NCBI GenBank assembly: GCA_003313425.1
Contig: NHZP01000090.1
Coordinates: 1 to 64,000, forward strand
DNA length: 64,000 nt
Direction: 5' to 3'
From: Pseudopyrenochaeta lycopersici
Taxonomy: Eukaryota; Ascomycota; Dothideomycetes; Pleosporales; Pseudopyrenochaetaceae
A model generated the notes under the pieces. The model worked only from the letters and a program-made list of their open reading frames with translations. It did not search any database and was not told the origin of the DNA. Made by a program: the position numbers and the translations under genes. Below are positions 45,256 through 57,070 of this stretch, in pieces. Numbering within the stretch: the stretch's first letter is position 1; each line of letters begins with the position of its first letter.

Positions 45256-46708
45256 ATGACCGCCGCAATGGGTTATGAGCCGGATGCTGGCGTGATGAGT
45301 TCTATGTGCATCACATTTTCGTTTGCTACTATACTCCTCGTCTGTCGTCTGGCGTCTCGAAGGATAACACATGTACCACTATGGTTGGATGATTATTTTG
45401 CTGTGATCTCCTGGGTGAGTTGATACCATGACTATTAGATGATTGAGTCACTCTGCCTCTTTATAGCACGCTACTGACTTTATCAATTAGGCTTCGGCAG
45501 CTGTCTACTTTGGTTCTGCAATATACTGTGGGTTTAGAATCACTGGACGACCCAGGAACCTCCTTCAGGGCTGCAAAATATTAGCATACTAACGATTTCT
45601 ATGTAGGGGCTGTTGTTATGGGTCTAGGCCATCTGAAGGAGGACGTTCCTCAACCGGCAGAGACGGTCGAGGAGTATGCTCGATTCGGACTTTTCATAGC
45701 CGAATTTACATACGCAATGTCGCTTGGATTCTCTAAGCTGGCCATCCTCTGCTTCTACTGGCGCCTTTTTAGCGTCTCCAACATCCGGTCGGGAATCTAC
45801 ATCCTCCAGGCCAGCACCGTCATCTGGCTCACCATCCGGACGTTCATGACCATCTTCCACTGTATCCCAGTAGAAGCCTATTGGAACCTGAAAATCAAAG
45901 GTGCTATATGCAGAGTCGATCCCAGCAAGTTTATGTTCGGCACAACCCTGGTTCATTTACTGCTTGAAATTGCCGTCCTGTTGTTACCTGTGTTCCAGGT
46001 CGCCAGTCTCAAGCTTCGCCTGGGCCAGAAAGTCGCTGTCGTCGCTATGTTCATGTTCGGTATCTTGTACGTCCTTTCCTATCTCTATCTCTCCACCTTT
46101 CTTTCTTGTTATGATGTGTTAGTAAGGAATTGACTAACTCCTTCTTATAGTGTCTGTGCTGCGTCGATTGTCGTACTTGTCGAGGCAATCACTCTAAATT
46201 CTCATACGTTAGAGTTGGCAAGGGATATCAAAGGAGTTATCATCTGGGCAGGCGTGGAAAGCAATCTCGCTATCATATCTTGTGAGTAACTCATAGCCTT
46301 AGCTAAGCAGTACTTTTCGTAATAATGCTAACTGATCCTTCAACAGCTTGTCTCCCTATAACAAAACCCATCTTTCGCAGCTTCATATCCGGCTCGATAC
46401 TTAGCTCCAAATCCATCTCGACCGGCCCGAACGCTCTCAGCAACTTGACCAGTAGCAAGGGCATCAAACTTCGCAACACAATTCGGACAAGAGAGCTCGA
46501 CGATAATAGCTCTGAGAGACAGCTAGCGGAGTCTGAGGACGGGCTGTCCGGTGACAGATACTATGATACGTACGCGGAGCGCAGCGGCCACACTAACACT
46601 ACCATTACCTCTGTTAATAAGGCACCTGATCGCGATGCGGACACCTCAAGGACATATGGCATACAAGTTAAGAACGAGACTGAAGTTTGTTATGAATCGG
46701 CTTGGTAG
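45256..46708 (+). CDS. SAT4/PTH11-type integral membrane protein (fungal rhodopsin-like domain)
   Basis: Five exons: 45256-45414, 45491-45527, 45607-46066, 46151-46281, 46347-46708, total 382 residues. The four introns (76, 79, 84, 65 bases) have GTGAGT, GTGGGT, GTACGT and GTGAGT donors, branch points such as TACTAAC or GACTAAC, and TAG/CAG acceptors; all joins keep frame. The chain has seven hydrophobic segments and family features: LASRRITHVPLWLDDYFAVI, GLGHL, SKLAILCFYWRLF, FHCIPVEAYWN, then WAGVESNLAIIS near the last helix. A polar Ser/Thr/Asp-rich cytoplasmic tail of about 110 residues follows. This family is common in filamentous ascomycetes; some PTH11-like members are plasma-membrane receptors, but substrate or ligand is unknown here. 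No extracellular CFEM domain is present. No stops, no RIP. Start is the first ATG before a membrane segment. Confidence 0.85.
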
Positions 46709-47392
46709 AAAATTGTTAATTCATTTAGATCATTCTTTTCAGGTAATCTCTCTACACGTCCAATCTTGATCCTATATAGCTTGTAAGGCAATCAACTCTG
46801 CTTCTGCATCAATAACGATGCACTTGTAGACAAGTTTAGCAGCAGATTCCAATGTGCCACTTGATCGATATGAGTCTCCAAAATCAGACTTGACAGTCAT
46901 ATGAATCGATTATCCTCGAGTCGGCCCGACAGATAAGCAAGAACGCTTGCAGAACGATCGCATGAAGTCCGTCTTTGACTAATGACTGTGAAAAGCCTGT
47001 ACAGTCGGTCTTCGAATCGCCAGACAAGACTCAGGCATAGTTGTCAGCATCATACTTGGGGCCACTGGCTCGATAAGACCAATTCTTCTCAGCGGACAGC
47101 GCAGCATCATTGTAAATGTGCACACACCACCAGACTTGTCAACAATCAATCTGGATTGCAATCTCATCAATCAAGCTGCCTCAATCGACGCGTCTATTAA
47201 GCCAATCTAGCTCTACGAAATTTGCTAATCAATCCAATCTAGGATGGACAGATTGATTGTGTAGATTGATAAGATTAATAGGAGGCCCTTGCGTGAAGCT
47301 TTTGTTGTTGCAGCAGCTGCAATCTCGTAATACTTTTTTGGTGTTGAGGTTAAGTCACTTGTAACTACAAAAAAACATGCCGACACCACAAC
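46709..47392. other. 3' flank of the SAT4-like gene, no gene seen
   Basis: Balanced composition to about 47250, then AT-rich. Short ORFs on both strands lack features. Confidence 0.5.
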
Positions 47393-47412
47393 TATATATA
47401 TATATATATATG
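47393..47412. repeat. (TA)n microsatellite
   Basis: About nine TA units. Confidence 0.9.
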
Positions 47413-47473
47413 TATATAGTATCATCTAAAAGCTATGACAGCAAAGATTCGAACGTAGCAAAATTTTCGCCAG

Positions 47474-47570
47474 GCTGGCAACTGTAGTACTACTACCTGG
47501 TTAGTACTACAGTTGCCAGCCTAGCTAGCTTATAATACACCTCTACTAGGGTAGCCAGCCCTAGTAGAGT
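47474..47570. repeat. Two consecutive perfect hairpins
   Basis: First: 20-base arms GGCTGGCAACTGTAGTACTA (47474-47493) and its exact complement (47503-47522) with a 9-base loop. Second: CTCTACTAGGG (47542-47552) and its complement (47560-47570) with a 7-base loop. The arms are unmutated although the neighbourhood is RIP-type. They may mark the left edge of the hAT relic or a separate small foldback element. Confidence 0.8.
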
Positions 47571-47969
47571 TGATATAAAGCTACACAAAATAGTATATAT
47601 ACAGTAAAACTTAGTGTTGAGTTTGTTACAGGTAGAGGCAGGCAGGTAAGTGTCGCGGCACTCCAACTAAAAACTTAAGCAACTTTAATAATAAATCGCA
47701 ACACCACAACACATTATATTTTGTAGTTTATAGGCGCAGAATAAGTAAACAGTGCATGCTAAGTCGATTGCCAGTGTTAGAATTTAAAAATTACTGCGTT
47801 GTTGTAGTTGTAACGCGTTGTGGTGGATGCCTTGGCGTTGCCGTAAGGATCCTGAGCATCCTGAGCCCTAAACATCCTATCCCATATCCTACACCTACAT
47901 CTGAACAACCTCGTACGCTCACATCACAATCGCGTTGCATACCCGTTATACGTTATCTCTACAGTCGTT
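47571..47969. other. Spacer upstream of the hAT relic
   Basis: No gene; the ORF 47756-48004 is in a different frame from the transposase. Probably 5' untranslated part of the element. Confidence 0.4.
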
Positions 47970-50297
47970 ATGCCCCCAAAACTGCTAAAAAGACGCGCTC
48001 TTAATGCTGCTGTCGCGTTAAACAAGCGTCCTAAAATTAAGCCTCGCGGTACTTAAAGCTAGCCTATACTAGTCGAAACTCTGCTGTCGTCACCCTATCT
48101 ATCCTCTCGTAAAGCCCTAGTTAAAGCGTCCTAAGCACCGAATTTCAAAGCGCGATTGCGCGAGACACAGGCTAAAGCTAAGATCATCTCGCCCACCGAG
48201 GGCAGCGAGGAGGCAACAGTAGCAACTAACGATGAGGCTGATAATTAAGATTTCGACGAGCGTCTTTAGGATAACTACGATAGCATTAATTAGAATCGTT
48301 TGAAGCAGTATACAAAGCCTGTAGGGATGCCGCGCCAGAAGAGAAGCTAGATATACAATTATGGCTACCGCGTTACATCGCGAAAGGATCTAAACCGCCT
48401 CTACTTTGTATGCGAATACTGCTACGAGCACAAGATAATTAACGCGGGCGCTTCTATTATATACGAGACGACGCGCTTAACATTAGCAGCTGCGCGCCAT
48501 CTTACAGAAACTAGGCGCGGCCATAGTATCAACAAGCTAGGCACTATCCTCACACAAAGCACTATTCGACGCGTGCTCGCGAGCAATAGAGTTAGTTAAG
48601 AAGTCGCGAACGAGTTAGCTGGCTTCAATATACACTACTTCAGGCTCGCTGCTGTTAGCTAGCTTGTTAAGAACAATCAACCTCTTTTAACTTTTGAATC
48701 GCCAGCGTTTCAGAGCCTTATAGAGATGGCTAACCTAATAGCAGTGTTAGCGCTGTGGAGGTCTTATAATAGCGTCTTACGTTACGTTTTGCGCCTATTT
48801 AATTACCTACGACTGCATGTTGTTAAGGAGCTATCGTAAGCTATAAGCAAGATCTATATAACCTTTAACAGCTAGACGACTAAAATTGGCAAACGTGGCT
48901 TCTTAGGCGTTGTCGCGTACTACGTTAACTATAGCGGCGCTCTTAAGGACCTACCTATTGCGTTGCTACAGATAACAGGCGCTCACAGCAGTGAGCAGAT
49001 AGCTAAGGCAGTTGTATATATACTTAAACAGTTCGGTATAACAGCAGAGAATATTAGCTACTTTGTCCTCAACAACGCGAGCAACAACGATACTGCAGTC
49101 AAGGCAATTGCGTAACAGATAGACTTCAACGCTGCCTACCGTCGCCTCCGTTGTGGTCCTCATACGCTTAACCTCGTCAGCCAAACGCTGCTCTAGGGCA
49201 AAAACGCTAACGCTTTTAGCAATAACAGAGATCAGCTTACTGCAGAGAGCGAGTTTATGCGCAAGTAGAGGCGCGATGAGCTATTAGGCGTGCTTCTCGC
49301 GGTCATCAACTATATTAAAACACCACAGCAGTACCAGTTATTTGCTGACTTTCAAAGTATAGCCTATCGCCACCTCCTAACCAACGCGCCCGCCGACAAA
49401 TAGAAGATCCTCGAGCCTGTAAAACTAGTTGTTACGCGATAGAACTCCTACTACTCATGCTTTAAGCGCGCCACGCAGCTACAATCAGCTATCACTGCAT
49501 ACGCAAACCACCATATTAAACGCATTCAAGATAAGGATACGTACGCTAAAACTCGCGGCAACAAGCTACTCGACGTGCTACAATAGATGCGATCTAACGG
49601 CCTCAAAGCACATAACTAGGCGGTAATAACTAAGTATATAGACGTGCTGAAGCCTCTAAAAGCTGCTACAAAGCGCCTTAAAGGGCGAGGCAAACACAGC
49701 AACTTTAGTTCTATTGCGGAGATAATACTAGTCTTTGAATATATCCTCAGCTACTACGAGGAGCGCACTGCGTCGTACGAGGCAGTCGATTACAACGCTC
49801 ACGACGAGGCGCTTGAGGATTACTTTGCAATTAACGTACGCGCCGCATAAGTAAAAGCAGCGGAGTACTACAATAAGCTAGACCTCTTACCAGTCTACTA
49901 CGCTGCTACTATCCTCTATCCTTATTACAAAACGTATTGCGATATAGCGTGGGCCGACAAACCAGACTAGCTTAATCTTAACTACCGCAGTTTTCGCGCT
50001 TTGTGCGCTGCCTACAACACTACGCCGCGCGCTGTACGGTGCTAGAAGGTTAGCTCAAACGATATAGACAATGCAATTGACAGTCTTATTAACCCGATAA
50101 CTGCGAGCGACGAGGAGCCTTCTTAGAATTATCCTATTAATTATAATATTCTAATTCGTAATCTAGTTCTAGTTTCCTACTGCTCGCATAGCACAGCTGG
50201 CAGCCGACGTTCCTCTATCGTTAAAATTCTTCACCCACAGCGCGCAGCTGGTGACGTGAATGCAAGTTCTAGTCAAAGTTTAGTTCACCGCTACTGA
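47970..50297 (+). mobile_element. hAT transposase relic with BED-type finger, RIP-inactivated
   Basis: From ATG at 47970 (MPPKLLKRRALNAAV) one frame runs to TGA at 50295, broken by TAG/TAA codons mostly at expected Trp (for example before QIDFN, GKNANAF and KILEPV). A BED-like finger lies near 48395-48535 (FVCEYCYEHK with a following H..H). hAT hallmarks follow: KIYITFNS and TTKIGKRGFLGVVAYYVN, HSSEQIAKAV, NNASNNDTAV, RCGPHTLNLV, LLAVINYIKTPQQ. The C-terminal dimerisation motif is not recognisable. No convincing terminal inverted repeats or target duplication were found. A short inverted pair, ATGTATTGAAT and its complement, lies at 50360-50400. Confidence 0.75.
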
Positions 50298-51629
50298 TAT
50301 GTGCTGAGATCATTTTCTGTTCCTTAACGACACTGTCACGCTTAAACGCAGGGTTGCTATGTATTGAATGATTTGAATAGTAGGGCTATATTCAATACAT
50401 ATACATATTCAGCTGTCGCTATTCAATTTATAATCATATTTATGAATTACATTAGTAAGCAGCTATTACCAGTCTTAGTAAGGTATTAAAGTTTAAGAGT
50501 TTACCTAATAGGTGCTATAGCCTTAATTTGAGGCTGTACAGTTCTGCTAAAAGTTCTATCGCGAGTTCTAGCTTAGTATAGTAATGTAGCTGTTACTGTT
50601 ATTATTAAATACCTCTTAGTTCTTATTATTCTTCTTATTCTTATCTAGCTTATCTAGTAGCTCCCTCCTCTAGTTAGTAGTAATCCCTATATAAAGCTAG
50701 CTCTTTAAACACTTACTCCTCTCTATAGTAGTAGCGCTAAGCTTAAATCTTAACTAGCTTATAGTCCTCTAGGCGCTAGAAAAGATCCTTTCTAGCTCTG
50801 CTAATATAGCTAGAATAGAGAGGATCTTAATAGCTATACGAGAGAGCGATAGGTAGGCTTAGCGATTAGCTGGCTGCAGCTACTAGTCTAGTAATAAAAT
50901 TCTAGTAGGTAGCTTGGCTAGCAGTAGGCTATTAATAAAGTGTTTGAATTTGTTAACGAATAAATTTATTATATAAGCTTATTTAAATAGGTCGTACGTA
51001 TTAGGTTCCTTATTCCTATCCTTACTATCTAGTATTTTATTAGTAGTGTATTTATCTTTATATTAATTTACCTAAAGTTAGCGTGTTATATTAATAGTTT
51101 TCTTCTTCTAATCTGTCTTCTACTCCTGCTTTAAGTATGCATCGCGATAATAAGGTGCGAGTAGTAGGGCTACGCTGTACACTACTACTGTATTAGTAAG
51201 GCTGTAATATATATTAAAGGCTGCCTATGCGGCGTTAATCGCGTTATATAACTTCGGCTAGCCGGCGTATTTAACCTATCGCGAGTTAGTAATTGCGACT
51301 ATGTAAATAACTACTGTGTATACATCTAACGCCTAGAAATGCGATCCTAGGAAATCTATACGAAATAAAACTTAATCTAGGGTTATATTATTACGCTATA
51401 CCTTGTTAGTAATACGCTTAAATAGTTAGAGGAAGTTCGCAACGTCTTACAGAAGCGCCTAGTTACTTAGTAATAGTATATTATTATTAAACTTAGTGTA
51501 GTACTCTTCCTAAAACTTAATTATATAGCGCTTAAGTAGCAGCGCTACTTTTATTATTATGTACTAAGAATTCTATTAAGTCTTATTGTATAGAGGTATA
51601 ATACAGCTAGTAAGCTGTATAAACGCTTA
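50298..51629. other. Eroded DNA, no gene seen
   Basis: AT-rich with stops in all frames; probably old repeats. Confidence 0.45.
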
Positions 51630-51879
51630 TGTAATGGGCTGCGCCCTTTAAGCAGGAGAGGCTTTGCTACTATCGCACGGGGAAAGAACTCCTTAATCTC
51701 CTCTGCCCCCTTTTCTTATTAGCTCGTATAAGTTAGCAGCTAGGGGAGTACGTTCCTCTTTACTTATATAAATATATATATATGTCCTCTAAGGATACCT
51801 ATAACCTCTTCTCTATCTTTCTTCTTCTGTAGTATAAGATAAATGCACACTCGTTAGTTAGGCCTCTTCGCCTATAATA
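51630..51879 (+). repeat. 5' LTR of the Gypsy element
   Basis: 250 bases, nearly identical to the split 3' LTR except for transitions. Contains TATATATATA and a CTTCTGTAGT segment that is the Copia insertion target in the 3' copy. Confidence 0.75.
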
Positions 51880-52286
51880 TAAGGAGAAAGATTAATAACC
51901 TAAAAAATAATAGATAGACACTAAGGGCCCTTAAACTAACAAGCGTACGAGCTATAATAATAAGAGTACTAGATGCAGATGACAGGAGCCTTAGGACAGC
52001 AGCAACACTAGCTGCACTAGCACGCACCTTAGTAACACTAGTTATATCAGCACGACCCCTAACAACTACGCAATAACTAACCCTTAGCAGAAGATCTATT
52101 AGTAATAGTTAACTCCTTATAAGATAGTCTTAACAAGTTAGCTAGTTAATAATAGAGCTAGCTGTATAAGTTATTACAGAACTAAGTTTAGGAGCTAAAG
52201 AACTTAGTCGCTGAATTAAGTAGTGCATAGATAGTACGCACAGTCTCTACCCCCTTTTTAATAGAACAGTAAGACTCTCTTATATA
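51880..52286 (+). other. Gypsy leader / gag remains
   Basis: Polar, Ser/Thr/Asn/Gln-rich frame with stops; no motif preserved. Ends at the TA target of the pogo-type insertion. Confidence 0.35.
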
Positions 52287-52391
52287 ACGTGTCCCACAAG
52301 CGAGCGCCGCGCACAAGCGAGCGCCGCACCCCACCAAGTTTGAGCACCTCTCTCATCTCAACGTACAATAGCTCAACACCACGCTCTTTAA

Positions 52392-54196
52392 ATGCCTTCA
52401 AACGAAGCAGATATCCAGCTTGCTATCTTAGCTATTCATGCGCATCAAATTAGTGGCAACTGGCCTGCTGCAGCAATCTTTAACGTGTCTGAAAGAACAA
52501 TCCGTCGCCGACGCGCTGGGACTACTGCTTAACGCGATTGCCAGCCCAACTCAAGGAAGCTTACCCAGCTAGAAGAGGAGGTGATAGTTGATTATATACT
52601 TGATCTAGATCAACGTGGATTTCCGCCTACGTACGCAGCTATCCGTGATATGGCTAATGAGCTGCTATCAACGCGTGGTGGAGGTCAGGTTGGCATAAAT
52701 TGGCCATCTAACTTTGTCAAGCGTACAGACAGTCTGACGACGCGTTTTACCCGAGCGTACGACAGGCAGAGAGCTCTATGTGAGGATCCAAAGTTAGTTA
52801 ATAGCTGGTTTAAGCGAGTAGAGGAGATAAAGGCAAAGTACGGCATACTAGATGAGGATACATTTAACTTTGACGAAGCTGGCTTTATGATGGGCAAGAT
52901 AACGACTTAGCTAGTCGTGACTGGGTCAGAGAGGAGAGGGCGGCCAAAGGCCATCCAGCCAGGCAACCGTGAGTGGGTAACGTTGATTCAAGGCATCAAC
53001 GCTGCTGGCTGGGCAATCCCACCCTTCCTAATCTTTGCTGGCCAGCATCACCATCGTGCCTGGTACCAGGAAGAAGCTATCCCACGCGACTGGGCTATCT
53101 CAGTTAGTGACAACGGCTGGACAACTAATTAGCTTGGAGTAGCATGGCTAAAGCACTTTGATGCTTATACAAAGACAAGGGTAGTAGGCGCGCGTCGGCT
53201 GCTTATCCTTAATGGCCATGAAAGCTATCACTCTCTTGAATTTCAAGAGATCTGCAGAGAGAGCAACATCTATACCCTCTGCATGCCACCTCACTCATCT
53301 CATCTGCTGCAGCCTCTTGACGCTGGCTGCTTCTCTCCTCTTAAGAAGGCGTACAGCCGCCAGATAGAGAGCTTGATCAAGGCCCACATCAACCACATTA
53401 CTAAGCTTGAATTTCTGCCTGCCTTTAAAGCAGTATTTGATCAAGCTTTCACTGCAGTCAATATACGCTCAGCATTTCGAGGAGCAGGCCTTGTTCCTCT
53501 CCAGCCAGACGTTGTCTTGTCAAGGCTAGATGTCCAGCTGCGTACGCCATCACCACCAGCTCAGTTAGGAGCTCAGGAAGGAGCTCAGCTAGGAGCTCAG
53601 CTAGGAGCTCAGTTAGGAGCTCAGTTAGGAGCTCAACTAGGAGCTCAGCTAGGAACTGAGCAAGGAGCTCAGCAAGGAGCTCAGCAAGGAGCTCAGCAAG
53701 GAGCTCAGCAAGGAGCTCAGCAAGGAGCTCAGCAAGGAGCTCAGCAAGGAGCTCTATGGGAGCCTCAAACACCAAGGAACCCACGTGAGTTTGAGGCTCA
53801 ATCAACTCTAATTAGCGATCGCGTTCGACGGCATAAGAGCTCATCACCAGCCCTAATTATTGAGGCGCTTAATCAGTTTACAAAGGGGGCTATAGTAGGG
53901 GCATATCGAGCTAAGCTGATGGAGGGTAGGATTGATAGCCTTGAGAAGGCTAATGAGGCAGTAACTCGGCGAAAGCAGCGCAAGAGAAAGTGGATTCAGA
54001 AGAGAGGAGTCTTAATAAAGGGAGTTAGAGAGGATATAGCTACTTAACAAGAGGCCGATTAACAGATTAGGCGTGAAATGCGTTAAAGTAGGGGGCAATC
54101 AGGCCTTAGCAGCCGGGCTCTATCGCGCTGTAAAAGGTGCAGAGAGACTGGGTATAACTCGCGCACGTGTAAAAACGATACTATAGGTGCTACTTA
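52392..54196 (+). pseudogene. pogo-type (DDE_1) transposase, lightly RIP-mutated
   Basis: About 601 codons from ATG at 52392. The N-terminal helix-turn-helix region reads NWPAAAIFNVSERTIRRR; CENP-B-like DNA-binding follows. Catalytic positions: D in FDEAGFMMG (52872), the second Asp replaced by Asn in ILNGHESY (53211-53213), and D in PLDAGCFSPLKKAY (53319). In-frame stops at 52530, 52908, 53130, 54045 and two shortly after are CAA/CAG-to-TAA/TAG type. A C-terminal zinc knuckle (CKRCRETGYNSRTC) is readable past the stops. A 12-bp repeat encoding GAQQ/GAQL (53559-53755) extends the linker. Inactive both by stops and by the catalytic Asn. Confidence 0.85.
53559..53755 (+). repeat. 12-bp coding tandem repeat in the transposase
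   Basis: About 16 units of GGAGCTCAG(C/T)(A/T)A; the first half encodes GAQL, the second GAQQ, so two sub-families arose by stepwise amplification. Confidence 0.9.
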
Positions 54197-54318
54197 AGCT
54201 TGCATATTAATATCTATAGATTACTTGAATTTATAGTTGAGCTGTACGCTGGTAGAGGTGCTCAAACTTGGTGGGGTGCGGCGCTCGCTTGTGCGCGGCG
54301 CTCGCTTGTGGGACACGT

Positions 54319-54421
54319 TAGATAAAGCACCCCGTAGAGAGATAGTAAGTATAGATACCTACGCCTGTTACTAGTACCTAGTTGTACGTAGTAAGACTTA
54401 ATAGTTAACTTTATTACTAGT
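54319..54421 (+). other. Gypsy DNA between pogo-type insertion and solo LTR
   Basis: Internal Gypsy sequence, no motif. Confidence 0.4.
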
Positions 54422-54800
54422 TGTGGAGGAAAAAGGGAGAGCTTGGCAACAGTTACCCAGGTGATCTATGAGATGGACCACTGTTTTTTCTAGGAGGCTT
54501 TAGGAGAGCCAGCTATATAAAGGAGAGCTGAGCACGGCCTATTACAGGGGCCATTATACGGTAGGAGCGTGAGCAGCGTGTACGCGTGCGTGAGCGCGTA
54601 CGTGCTCGCGCACGTGAGTCTACCTTCAGGTGTCTCCTGCGTGAGCTTGCCCATCAGCTTGCACGTGAGCGTGCACGTGAGCGCGCACGTGAGCGCGCCC
54701 TTGAATGCACACAGAAGTACGTGTCTCTCCAGGGTAAGCTCCTACGTCAGCGCGCACGTGAGCCTACCGTACCCCAGGTCACAGCGCGTTGTTTGCAACA
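54422..54800 (+). mobile_element. Solo LTR rich in CACGTG, 379 bp
   Basis: Starts TGTGGAGGAAAAAGG, ends GTTTGCAACA, and is flanked on both sides by CTAGT (5-base target duplication). A TATA box CTATATAAAGG lies at 54513-54523. Downstream are five CACGTG palindromes (54611, 54662, 54674, 54686, 54755). Orientation is given by TATA and the TG..CA ends. ORFs rich in Arg/Glu or Val/Ser across it are artefacts. A diverged copy in the opposite orientation is at 62829-63219. No internal region of this family is in the window. Confidence 0.9.
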
Positions 54801-54805
54801 CTAGT

Positions 54806-55870
54806 CTACTACTATTATCTAGCTGTACTAACTTAATAGTAGTTAAAGACTGCCTAAGTAAAGGCGTAATACTAATCCTACTTAAGATAATTAAAGTAGA
54901 TAATATAGCCTAGGCATTTATATAAGAAGTCTTCTGCTACTATAGGCTCCCTAGGTCTATTATATTAGACAGGGGCACGTAATTTATAAGCAAACTATAG
55001 GGAAAAATCTATAAACTCTTAGGAGTATAGAGGAACCTATTAACAGCCTACTACTTATAAACTAATAGTACTACAGAACGCGCAAATAGTAATATTAAAG
55101 TAGTTAGTTAAATCTTTTATAACTACGACTAGAATAACTAAGTAACGCTATGCCTAATCCTTAAGCTAATACTAAACACTTGTACGAACTCCTCTACAGG
55201 CGTTACTCCTTTCTTCCTTCTACACAGCTATCTAAACTCGCCCTTCCTAGAGCTACCTAAGAAATTAGCTAGCAGCAACCTACTTAACAGAGCAACACCC
55301 CCTAGTAAACAAGTAGAAAGTATTATATAAACGCTAAAATAAGCTACTAACTAGGCTATCTTAGCTATAATACACGCTTAATAATAATAGGAAGCACAGG
55401 TAAATAAGACACGTTGCCTAGCTCCTAAGTATAAGGTTAGACACTAGGTATAGTTAGACCTTAGGCACGTACGAACTACACGCAGAAGCAAGAAACTTAA
55501 CTAGAAAAGTAAGAAGTACTAAGTTACCTGCGTATAAAACCCCTATTAGGTTAAGCTTTATATACTATTAAGAACTAAATTATACTACGTAGAGAAGCTA
55601 AGACTAGCTACTAAAGACCCCTTCCTATTATAACAAACTAATAACTTAAACCCTGCTACTATTATTATATAAGATAATAACTTATAAGAAGACTACCTTA
55701 AATAGGTAATTAAGAATATCTAAAATAAGCGCTTATAAAATTAATATAATAAGTTCTATATAAAATAGGAGGAGTACTATAACCTAACTTAGGAGCTAGA
55801 AGAGAATCTTATTACTACAGAAGCCTATAAGAAATAGATGACTTATATATAGTCTATACAGCTACTATCT
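54806..55870 (+). pseudogene. Gypsy integrase core and chromodomain, RIP-degraded
   Basis: The plus frame reads CLSKGVILILLK, LPRSIILDRGT, FISKLWGKIYKLLGV and NSTTERANSNIKVV, matching the D-D-E core of Ty3/Gypsy integrases. Then comes a chromodomain-like segment at 55688-55845 (EDYLKWVIKNIWNKR, FYIKWEEYYNLTWELEENL). Nearly all stops sit at expected Trp codons (TGG to TAG). Confidence 0.7.
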
Positions 55871-57070
55871 AGGAAACTACTAAAAGGTTAGAGAAATAAG
55901 CTAGCATAAGCTAACTAACCCTGTATAAGGCCCTCTAACTAAAGACGTCTAAGAAATATTTATCCTCCTAAGGCTTAGTAAGGACTTAACTCTAACCTTA
56001 ACTACGCTAAGGAACAGAGACTCTGTTAGAAGGTAGGAGATGTAGAGTACGCCTAGCTGTACAAGACATACTATAATCCTACCACACGTAATTAGAGTAA
56101 GCCCTACTCTACTCGCTAGTAATAGAGACACACCTAGTAAAGGCTATAAACGTATAACACTCTTATATAGCCTTAGCATAGTTATTAGAATAAAAGTTAG
56201 TATTAAGAGAACTGCAGCTATAGATAAGGTAGGCTTTAAGGTAGAATTAATAACTAGAGAGGAGTTACTAAGTATTAATTATATAATAAGTAATAATAGG
56301 AGAGAAATTATTAAGACTATAGCCCTACTAAGTATTATATAAGGATTAATTAATAAAATAAAAGAAGAATTTAGTAATATAAACTAGCTTAGGCTAAATA
56401 ATATTAGATATAGAAAAGAAAAGAGGAATAAAACGTACAGAAGTAGTTATAAAGAGACAGTAAAACTTATCTATAACTAGAGTATCTAGGATATACTAGA
56501 TTACGTAGTTAGTAAAAAGAAGAGATATATTACCCTAAGCAGTAAGAATAATAATACTAGTAGGTTAAGTTTAGTTAGGAGTAGTTTAAGTAAGCTAAGT
56601 ATAAGTAACCTAAGTAATATTAGCTCTAGTAGCCGCGTGCGTAGATATAATATTACTAGCAGTTGTATAAGTAAGATAGTTTACACTACCGCTATAACTA
56701 CTAGGACCCTACACACTATAATTAGACTAACTAGCTAAGAGAGCTGCTTTAGGAGGCATGTTAGTAATAATAGGAAGATAAGTTGTACGTAAGTAAGTTA
56801 AAGTTAAGCAGTAAAAGAAGAAGAAAGAGTTAGAGGAAAAGCTTTTTATATGCGCACGAGCGAGTAAATAACTAACCTCTCCTCTACTTTACGTTATTAG
56901 GTAATAATAATAGGTAAAGAAGGAAAATTACTTATAAATAAATAAGAAAAAGTATATATAATATCTCTACTTTTACAGTATAATAATATAACACTACTTA
57001 TATAAGTATAAGGTTAAGGTTAAACTACGTATAAAGAAGTAATATAGTTATTTAAGGAGGAGGAGGGTAT
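55871..57070 (+). other. 3' internal region of the Gypsy element
   Basis: No domain recognised. Possibly an extra 3' ORF or unrelated old insertions; ends in the purine tract. Confidence 0.35.

Larger units (their letters stand above)
52287..54318 (+). mobile_element. Tc1/mariner pogo-type transposon with perfect 65-bp inverted repeats
   Basis: The ends ACGTGTCCCACAAGCGAGCG and its complement are identical for 65 bases at each side and flanked by TA on both sides (52285-52286, 54319-54320), the target duplication of Tc1/mariner. Inside each inverted repeat the word CACAAGCGAGCGCCGC occurs twice. The element is GC-balanced and much less mutated than its Gypsy host, so it arrived late. Confidence 0.9.

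Noticed and set aside
54569..54913. Val/Ser-rich ORF and its Arg/Glu-rich alternative frame
   Set aside because: They translate the CACGTG-rich solo LTR bounded by a CTAGT target duplication.
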